From contig JANWWI010000003.1 in assembly GCA_025056355.1 (NCBI GenBank), positions 1-64,000 of the forward strand: 64,000 bases of DNA. Direction: 5' to 3'. Source of the DNA: Casimicrobiaceae bacterium. GTDB taxonomy: Bacteria; Pseudomonadota; Gammaproteobacteria; Burkholderiales; Casimicrobiaceae. The notes beneath the pieces were generated by a model. The model ran no database searches. It was not told where the DNA came from and saw nothing but the letters and a program-made list of their open reading frames with translations. Position numbers and translations under genes: made by a program. This document shows positions 58,548 to 64,000 of this stretch, in pieces; position 1 is the stretch's first letter; each line of letters opens with the position of its first letter.

Positions 58548-59519
58548 ATGGCACTGACCCGCCGCGAAATGCTTGCACTCACGGCCACCGCGGCCGCCGC
58601 TCCGACCAGTCTGCTGTCCAGCCTCGCCACCGCCCAGCAGCAATTCATCAACGTCTTGACCGGCGGCCAGGCGGGCGTCTACTACCCGCTCGGGGTAGCG
58701 CTCACGCAAATCTTCACCAAAGAAATCCCGAACGTCCGGGCGACCGTGCAGGTCACGCGCGCTTCCGTGGAAAACCTCAACCTCCTGCAGCAGGGTCGTG
58801 GCGAACTGGCCTTCACGCTCGCCGATGCCTTGGCTGATGCCTGGAAGGGCAATGCCGAAGCCGGCTTCACCCAGAAACTCGACAAGTTGCGGGCAGTTTC
58901 GGCCACCTACAACAACTACATCCAGATCGTGGCCAGTGCCGACAGCAACATCCGTACGCTGGCCGACCTCAAGGGCAAGCGCGTCTCGGTTGGAGCGGCA
59001 CGCTCGGGTACCGAACTCAATGCCCGCGACATCTTCCGCGCAGCCGGAATGAGCTACCAAGATCTCGCAAAAGTCGAGTATCTGCCCTTTGCCGAGTCGG
59101 TCGAGCTCATGAAAAACCGCCAGCTCGACGCCACGCTGCAGTCCGCAGGGCTTGGAGTTGCCTCAATCCGCGATCTGGCCACCGCCATCCGGATCACGCT
59201 CGTGCCGGTGCCGGCGGAGGTGGTGGCCAAAGTCGGCGATCCAGCCTATCAGCCGGCCATCATCCCAGCCAACACCTATACGGGCCAAACGAGTGATGTC
59301 CCCACGGCGGCGATCCCGAACTTCCTCGTCACCCACAGCGGCGTGTCGGCCGATCTGGTCTACCAGATGGTCAAAGCGATCTACGCCAACCTCGACACCC
59401 TCTACGCGGCCCACAATGCGGCGCGCGTGATCAAGCGCGAAAACGCCCTGAAGGGCGTCAACATTCCGCTGCATCCCGGAGCCGAGCGCTACTACCGCGA
59501 GGTCGGGCTGTTGCGTTAG
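58548..59519 (+). CDS. TAXI-family TRAP transporter solute-binding protein
   Basis: A 323-residue periplasmic receptor. The signal TRREMLALTATAAAAPTSLL has a twin-arginine start and is cleaved near residue 30. Mature sequence INVLTGGQAGVYYPLGVALT is the TAXI hallmark, followed by VQVTRASVENLNLLQQGRGE and GKRVSVGAARSGTELNARDI. TAXI receptors feed fused TRAP permeases and bind dicarboxylates, glutamate or similar anions; this ligand is not known. Translation uses a strong AAGGAGG six bases upstream. Confidence 0.95.
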   Translation: MALTRREMLALTATAAAAPTSLLSSLATAQQQFINVLTGGQAGVYYPLGVALTQIFTKEIPNVRATVQVTRASVENLNLLQQGRGELAFTLADALADAWKGNAEAGFTQKLDKLRAVSATYNNYIQIVASADSNIRTLADLKGKRVSVGAARSGTELNARDIFRAAGMSYQDLAKVEYLPFAESVELMKNRQLDATLQSAGLGVASIRDLATAIRITLVPVPAEVVAKVGDPAYQPAIIPANTYTGQTSDVPTAAIPNFLVTHSGVSADLVYQMVKAIYANLDTLYAAHNAARVIKRENALKGVNIPLHPGAERYYREVGLLR

Positions 59520-59594
59520 CACTGATGCGGCCGCACGGCCGAAGCCTCGCGGCGCGGCCGTGCCGAGCACTTCAACGAAGCCTTCGTCCCAGGC

Positions 59595-61619
59595 ATGACC
59601 AGCGCCGAACGCGCGCAGCCACTGGCCGGTGCCGCCTTTGCGGTCGCGCTCGCCTTTTCCATCTTCCAGCTCTGGATGGCGGCGTTTCATCCGCTATCAA
59701 GCCAGGTGATCCGCGCCTTGCATGTGGCCTTCGTGCTGCTCTTGATCTTTCTGCTCTATCCGGCCTCGGCCCGACGCTCGGACGGTTCGGGTCGAGGCAT
59801 CCTCACCTGGGCGCTCGGGCTTGCCGGCTTTGCCACGGGCCTTTATCAGTGGGTGTTTGAGGCCGATCTCACACAACGCGCCGGAACGCTGACGGCTGCC
59901 GACTGGCTCGTTGGGATGACGGCCCTGGCTCTCGTATTTGAGGCCGCGCGGCGCGTCATGGGTTGGGCTTTGCCCATCATCTGCCTGATCTTTCTGAGTT
60001 ACGCAGCCTTCGGACATCTTCTGCCGGGGGCGCTTGCACACCGTGGCTACGGCTGGGATCAAATCGTCAGCACGCTTGCCTTCGGCACCGAAGGCATCTA
60101 CGGCACGCCGACCTACGTCTCTTCGACCTACATCTTCCTGTTCATCCTGTTTGGTGCCTTTCTCGAACAAGCCGGCATGATCCGGCTGTTCAACGATTTC
60201 GCCATGGGTACCGTGGGTCACACGCGCGGCGGGCCAGCCAAGGTCGCGGTCATCTCCTCGGCCCTCATGGGCACGATCAACGGCTCGGGGGTGGCCAACG
60301 TCGTCACTACGGGACAGTTCACGATCCCGCTCATGAAGCGCTTCGGCTACTCGCCGGCCTTCGCGGGCGGAGTGGAGGCCACCTCAAGCATGGGCGGCCA
60401 GATCATGCCGCCGGTCATGGGCGCAGTCGCCTTCATCATGGCCGAGACCATCAACGTGCCCTACGTGAAGATCGTGCAAGCGGCCATCATTCCGGCCATT
60501 CTTTACTTCGTCACCGTATTCTGGATGGTGCACCTCGAGGCGGGCCGCAAAGGGCTCATCGGACTGCCCAAAAGCGAATGCCCGGATCCCTGGGCGGCCG
60601 TACGCGAGCGCTGGTATTTGCTGCTGCCGCTTGCGGGGCTCGTTGCGCTGCTCTTTGGCGGCTTCACGCCACTTTTTTCGGGGACGGTTGGTCTTGCCCT
60701 CACGGCGATCCTGATCTTTGGCGTCGCCGTTGCGGCGGGGCTGCGTGGCACGTTGCTCCGAGTGCTCTTCTGGGTCGCGCTTGGGCTCGCCTGCGCGGCC
60801 TTTCTGAAGGCGGGCGTGCTCGCCTTCATCATCACGATCGCGCTGCTTGTGGCGCTGTCGTGGCTGTCGAGCGCCGGTGCAAACACGCGCCGGCTTGCGC
60901 TTCGGGCACTCGTCGAAGGCGCACGTCAGGCGCTGCCGGTGGCCATCGCCTGCGCCCTCGTCGGCGTGATTATTGGCGTGATCAACCTGACCGGCGTGGC
61001 CGCGGAATTGGGCGGCTACGTCATCGGCATCGGCAAGCACAGCCTGTTTCTTGCGCTCTTTCTCACGATGCTCACTTGCCTCGTACTCGGCATGGGCATC
61101 CCCACGATCCCCAATTACATCATCACAAGTTCGCTCGCGGCGCCGGTGCTGTTGGAGTTGGGCGTGCCGCTCATCGTGTCGCACATGTTTGTTTTCTACT
61201 TCGGCATCATGGCCGACTTGACCCCGCCGGTTGCCCTGGCGGCCTTCGCCGCGGCGCCGATTGCACGCGAGCGTGGGCTTTTGATCAGTCTGCAGGCCCT
61301 GCGCGTTGCGATCGCTGGCTTTATCGTGCCGTACATGGCCGTCTACGCACCGGCACTCATGCTTCAGGGCGGCAGCTGGCTGGCCACGCTGTATGTGGCG
61401 TTCAAGGCGCTTGTGGCAATCGGGCTCTGGGGAGCAGCGGCCATTGGCTACCTGTTTGCGCCGCTGGCTTGGTGGGAACGGGCGTTTGCCTTTCTCGCAG
61501 CCTGCTTTCTCGTCGTCGCCTTGCCGCTCACCGATGAAATTGGGCTCGGTGCCGCGGCGCTGTTCGTTCTCTGGCACCTGGCACGTCAGCGCCGCCGTCG
61601 CGCGGTCCGGGCGTTGTGA
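59595..61619 (+). CDS. TRAP transporter fused permease (4TM/12TM)
   Basis: A 674-residue inner-membrane protein that fuses the small (DctQ-like, residues 20-150) and large (DctM-like) TRAP subunits. The large part shows GGPAKVAVISSALMGTINGS and GVANVVTTGQFTIPLMKRFG, then ATSSMGGQIMPPVMGAVAFI and GMGIPTIPNYIITSSLAAP, all typical of TAXI-type permeases. Transport would be driven by an ion gradient. It follows the receptor gene by 75 bases and overlaps the DUF1850 gene by 4 bp. Confidence 0.96.
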   Translation: MTSAERAQPLAGAAFAVALAFSIFQLWMAAFHPLSSQVIRALHVAFVLLLIFLLYPASARRSDGSGRGILTWALGLAGFATGLYQWVFEADLTQRAGTLTAADWLVGMTALALVFEAARRVMGWALPIICLIFLSYAAFGHLLPGALAHRGYGWDQIVSTLAFGTEGIYGTPTYVSSTYIFLFILFGAFLEQAGMIRLFNDFAMGTVGHTRGGPAKVAVISSALMGTINGSGVANVVTTGQFTIPLMKRFGYSPAFAGGVEATSSMGGQIMPPVMGAVAFIMAETINVPYVKIVQAAIIPAILYFVTVFWMVHLEAGRKGLIGLPKSECPDPWAAVRERWYLLLPLAGLVALLFGGFTPLFSGTVGLALTAILIFGVAVAAGLRGTLLRVLFWVALGLACAAFLKAGVLAFIITIALLVALSWLSSAGANTRRLALRALVEGARQALPVAIACALVGVIIGVINLTGVAAELGGYVIGIGKHSLFLALFLTMLTCLVLGMGIPTIPNYIITSSLAAPVLLELGVPLIVSHMFVFYFGIMADLTPPVALAAFAAAPIARERGLLISLQALRVAIAGFIVPYMAVYAPALMLQGGSWLATLYVAFKALVAIGLWGAAAIGYLFAPLAWWERAFAFLAACFLVVALPLTDEIGLGAAALFVLWHLARQRRRRAVRAL

Positions 61620-62338
61620 CCGCAACGCTTCTGCTCGCAAGCGCCAGTCTCTGGGGCCTCTGCCTCGCGGCCGAGCCGCCCATGAGCGCTCATGCAGCGT
61701 CCGCTTTCGTCGCCACGGCTCGCTTTACGCTCGCGTGGACGCACACGCGCGAGCGCATGCGTTGGGAAGAGGACTACGAACTTCGCGTCTCCTCGGACGT
61801 CGCTGCGGAGCACGGCAACGCAGAGGAGGCTCCGAGCGCGGTCTGGCTCGAACGCACCGAGGCGCGCATCTCGGGCTCAGGCGCTGGCGTTGACCCCGAC
61901 GAGGGCGCATTTCGCGACGGCCCCTGGTATCGCGATCGGCGTCGAGGCCCGCGGCTCGAGGCGCTGCGACTTGCCCGTTCCGCGTACGCAGCCGACTACG
62001 AGCTCTGTCTTGGGACTCACGGCGCTGGCGACCCGGCCGGGTGTCGGCCGCTTTCCGTCTGGCTCGATGCCTCGCACGATCGGGTCGTGCTCTACCCCTG
62101 CCGTCGGTCGAATCGGCCCTACAGCGCACCCAGGCGCCGCCTCACAGCCCTCAAGCGGTTCGATCGCCCCGTCCCGGACTGTGCTCGCGACTCATCGATT
62201 CGAAAGCCGTCTCGTCTCGCTTGGACACGCTCGCGCCTGCACAAGCCGCCTGGGGGGCAACTGTCCAGCCCGCTGCACGTTTGCACAGATGAGGCCGCAC
62301 GAGCCGCGCTTGGGCGAGCTCAGTCGGCGCGCGCCTGA
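61616..62338 (+). CDS. DUF1850 protein associated with the TRAP transporter
   Basis: The first 160 residues match the DUF1850 pattern: signal-like N-terminus (LLLASASLWGLCLA), FTLAWTHTRERMRWEEDYEL, ARISGSGAGVDPDEGAFRDG, LEALRLARSAYAADYELCLG and GCRPL. DUF1850 genes are regular companions of TAXI-TRAP permeases, but their function is unknown. The GTG start overlaps the permease stop (GTGA). The natural domain end is about VVLYPC (residue 162); the remaining 78 residues are Arg/Ser-rich, unlike the family, and run 19 bases into the convergent gene. A lost stop codon or frameshift near 62100 is possible. Confidence 0.85.
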   Translation: MTATLLLASASLWGLCLAAEPPMSAHAASAFVATARFTLAWTHTRERMRWEEDYELRVSSDVAAEHGNAEEAPSAVWLERTEARISGSGAGVDPDEGAFRDGPWYRDRRRGPRLEALRLARSAYAADYELCLGTHGAGDPAGCRPLSVWLDASHDRVVLYPCRRSNRPYSAPRRRLTALKRFDRPVPDCARDSSIRKPSRLAWTRSRLHKPPGGQLSSPLHVCTDEAARAALGRAQSARA

Positions 62339-62889
62339 GCCGCAACGGGCGCCATCGTGCAGAAGGAGAACGCCCGGATGCGACGCGCCGGCTCGACGCG
62401 GCTGACCAGTTCAAGCCGCGCCGCGCGCGCTGTGCCATGCGGGTTGCCCAGCACCCGCTCTGCCTCGCAGCGCTCCTCGGAGCCCAGGCCACGGCAGCGC
62501 AGCCGCCAGCCGGCACGTTCAAAGTGAGGCTTCAGAAACCCGATCGGTTCGTCCCACGCAAGCACCAAACGATCACCTGCCTCACCGCGCGCCGTGGCGA
62601 TGCCCACCGCAAGCAAACCTCGCAATGGCTGAGGCCGCAGGAAGCGGTATTCGATGTCCAGGGCTGAACGGCTGGCTGGCCACACACGCTCAATCACATC
62701 CCCCGCCGCCGCGACCGCGGGCAGATCGAAGGCCAAGACCCGCTCAAGCGCCGAGGGGTCCGCGCAGGTCATCGCCGGATCGAGTCCCAAGGTGAAGCGC
62801 CCGAGGCCGCCGCTTGCCGTACAGGCGGCCTGCGCGCTCGCGGCGGCGATCAGGGAAAGCAAACAGCTCAATGCGGTGCGAAACTTCAT
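62320..62889 (-). CDS. Putative secreted protein of unknown function
   Basis: A 189-residue product with a clear Sec signal peptide (KFRTALSCLLSLIAAASAQA, cleavage near residue 21). The mature part contains TLGLDPAMTCADPSALERVL, IEYRFLRPQPLRGLLAVG, five or more cysteines (CRGLGSEERCEAERVLG) and no motif I recognise. The codon and amino-acid pattern looks like a real gene. It is convergent with the DUF1850 gene and overlaps its 3' extension by 19 bp. Confidence 0.65.
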   Translation of the reverse strand: MKFRTALSCLLSLIAAASAQAACTASGGLGRFTLGLDPAMTCADPSALERVLAFDLPAVAAAGDVIERVWPASRSALDIEYRFLRPQPLRGLLAVGIATARGEAGDRLVLAWDEPIGFLKPHFERAGWRLRCRGLGSEERCEAERVLGNPHGTARAARLELVSRVEPARRIRAFSFCTMAPVAAQARAD

Positions 62890-63367
62890 GCTGCTTATGA
62901 CTGGACGAGGGGATCAAAGTGCCGGCGATGTGGACGACCCGGCTTCCGGTTCGGAGACGCTACCCGAACCGAGCAAACACGGCAAGTACTGGAACGAATC
63001 ACCCCGTGAGGGCCGCTCGCCAGGGGAACCTGCTCCGCAAGGCGGAGCTAGGACCGATTTTGCCGGATCCGTCGGGCCTTTGAATCAAGTGCGAGGGCGC
63101 GCCCCTGTTCGGCGACGCAGACCGATCGATCGGCGTTGCCCTGGGAAAGCGACTCATCTTTTATACCGAAGGCAGGTTCCCAGGTCGTCCAGCTGCAACG
63201 CGTCCGTCCGCACGACTGCGCGCGGACAAACCGAGAACCGTCCGGGCTTTCGCCAACGGATTCGGTCACCCTGTGCGATCTCGGCATGGGCTGCGCCTTG
63301 AGCATCGCCCACACCATGCTCATGCCCACCCGAGATCAACAGATGGGCGCGCGTGGGCGACGCGCAT
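62890..63367. other. Intergenic region without a supported gene
   Basis: About 480 bases between the secreted-protein start and the tRNA-Glu terminator. It contains two perfect or near-perfect hairpins: CCGGTTCGG with CCCGAACCG at about 62946-62974, and GCTCCGC-AAG-GCGGAGC at 63032-63048. Open frames across it lack any recognisable domain. Part of it must serve as promoter for the minus-strand secreted protein; I see no strong hexamers. Confidence 0.5.
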
Positions 63368-63396
63368 AAAAAAAGCCGCTAGCGCGGCTTTTTTTT
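63368..63396. terminator. Rho-independent terminator of the tRNA-Ala/tRNA-Glu unit
   Basis: AAAAGCCGC and GCGGCTTTT form a strong stem with loop TA, flanked by A and T tracts on both sides. On the minus strand it lies directly after the tRNA-Glu 3' end and ends in a T run; it would also work on the plus strand. Confidence 0.9.
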
Positions 63397-63399
63397 GAC

Positions 63400-63475
63400 T
63401 GGCGTCCCCAAGGGGATTCGAACCCCTGTTACAACCGTGAAAGGGTCGTGTCCTAGGCCTCTAGACGATGGGGAC
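63400..63475 (-). tRNA. tRNA-Glu (anticodon TTC)
   Basis: A 76-nucleotide tRNA. Acceptor GTCCCCA pairs with TGGGGAC, discriminator G, encoded CCA. The anticodon arm CGACC-CTTTCAC-GGTTG gives TTC. It follows tRNA-Ala by 62 bases on the same strand. Confidence 0.97.
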
Positions 63476-63537
63476 GTAACTCGCTTCGCCGCAAACGATG
63501 CGGTCCGCGCGGAATTCACTGAAGGAGAAAACCGGAG

Positions 63538-63613
<76 letters not shown>

Positions 63614-63627
63614 ACGGGATAGACGCG

Positions 63628-63633
63628 ATTATA
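63628..63633 (-). promoter_or_regulatory. -10 box of the tRNA-Ala/tRNA-Glu unit
   Basis: A consensus TATAAT on the minus strand, 14 bases ahead of the tRNA-Ala 5' end, followed by a GC-rich CGCG start region typical of stringently controlled tRNA promoters. No good -35 hexamer is seen at 17 bp. Confidence 0.65.
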
Positions 63634-63719
63634 GCGCAACACGACCGCAGACGCTCCTGATCGTCGCGGCTTTTCCACCTGTTCCCTCGCTTCACACGAG
63701 CGACTCGTCGCGAAACCGC

Positions 63720-63989
63720 TTAGGCACGTCCGGACGAAGCATCGTTGCGATCCGGTTCGAGATCGCCTGCAGGACCTCGACGCCCCAGACGTTCGCGCAG
63801 CGCAGTCCAAATACTGCCCGTCTCCGAGACGGCCTCCAGGGTCGTGATGTCCTGAGCGAGCAGGCGCCAGGCATCTTCGGGCAGTTCGTCGCGGAAGATG
63901 AGAACGCTGCGGCCGATCACCTCCGCCTGCACGAGCATCGCGTACGGACACAAAAACGCCCTCTGGATCGGCGCACGCTGGCGGCGCAT
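63720..63989 (-). CDS. Small hypothetical protein, possibly truncated by the window edge
   Basis: An 89-residue frame starting near the window end. The core VIGRSVLIFRDELPEDAWRL and LAQDITTLEAVSETGSIWTA looks protein-like with balanced composition, and the in-frame ATG inside FLCPYAMLVQAEV is a second possible start. I recognise no family. It ends 87 bases ahead of the tRNA-Ala -10 box. The true gene may extend beyond the window. Confidence 0.45.
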   Translation of the reverse strand: MRRQRAPIQRAFLCPYAMLVQAEVIGRSVLIFRDELPEDAWRLLAQDITTLEAVSETGSIWTALRERLGRRGPAGDLEPDRNDASSGRA

Positions 63990-64000
63990 CGGGTTCGTCC

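Noticed and set aside
59963-61537. A 524-residue frame inside the TRAP permease gene
   Set aside because: It is Arg/His-rich and has no recognisable domain, while the overlapping frame is a complete TRAP permease.
60384-61640. A 418-residue antisense frame across the TRAP permease
   Set aside because: A highly charged composition produced by reading a hydrophobic membrane gene backwards; no similarity to a known family.
62885-63301. Possible small plus-strand gene upstream of tRNA-Glu
   Set aside because: The product is low in structure and rich in Arg, Pro and Gly, with hairpins in the DNA; I could not match it to any family.

Overview
The window is GC-rich chromosomal DNA of a betaproteobacterium, most likely of the order Burkholderiales or a close relative. 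This rests on gene order (smpB opposite ratA-rnfH; hisZ-purA-phosphoribosyltransferase; tpiA-secG-tRNA-Leu-nuoABCDEFGHIJKLMN), on housekeeping protein sequence, and on tRNA genes that encode their own CCA ends. I see no insertion sequence, prophage, CRISPR array or origin. It reads as a core-genome segment with a few accessory insertions.

Layout. 0-4.3 kb: smpB (minus) divergent from ratA-rnfH, then hisZ, purA and a phosphoribosyltransferase. 4.3-7.1 kb: a putative lipoprotein and a class 3 lipase, then about 0.5 kb of gene-free DNA with inverted repeats and a partial duplication of the next tRNA. 7.1-12.3 kb: tRNA-Leu(CAG) opposite rnr, serB, and a large OmpA-type protein with proline tracts and two cadherin-like repeats. 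12.3-14.4 kb: a GDT1/TMEM165-type manganese exporter gene behind a yybP-ykoY manganese riboswitch whose aptamer overlaps the 3' end of a cyclopropane-fatty-acid-synthase gene. 14.5-27 kb: a mostly minus-strand acyl-CoA and redox block (two SDRs, two acyl-CoA dehydrogenases, a CurA-like reductase, an FMN reductase, a CYTH-CHAD protein, FadA and FadB). 27.4-34 kb: a pectinacetylesterase-family lipoprotein and a complete branched-chain-amino-acid type ABC transporter (livKHMGF), with an aromatic aminotransferase divergent from it. 35.4-37.3 kb: tRNA-Gly, tRNA-Cys and an orphan ATP-grasp gene. 37.3-53.3 kb: the whole 14-gene complex I operon preceded by tpiA, secG and tRNA-Leu(GAG), all on the minus strand. 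53.4-64 kb: a secreted barnase-type RNase with its barstar, nudB, DAHP synthase, a YheT-type hydrolase, phosphomannomutase, a TAXI-TRAP transporter with a DUF1850 protein, small unknown genes and tRNA-Glu and tRNA-Ala.

How the genes work together. The 15-27 kb block supplies beta-oxidation enzymes (acyl-CoA dehydrogenases, then FadB hydratase/dehydrogenase, then FadA thiolase), whose NADH would feed the complex I encoded further on. The liv and TAXI-TRAP clusters bring in small organic substrates. tRNA and RNA-quality-control genes (SmpB, RNase R, six tRNAs) are spread between.

The observations I would follow first are the manganese riboswitch embedded in the cfa coding sequence, the RNase-barstar pair, the lipase-lipoprotein pair, the OmpA-cadherin protein, and the two local duplications of gene 3' ends (smpB at 1-199, tRNA-Leu at 6883-7083). 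I found no clearly new multi-gene system. Gene identities come from reading the translated sequence and recalling family motifs; no database search was run.
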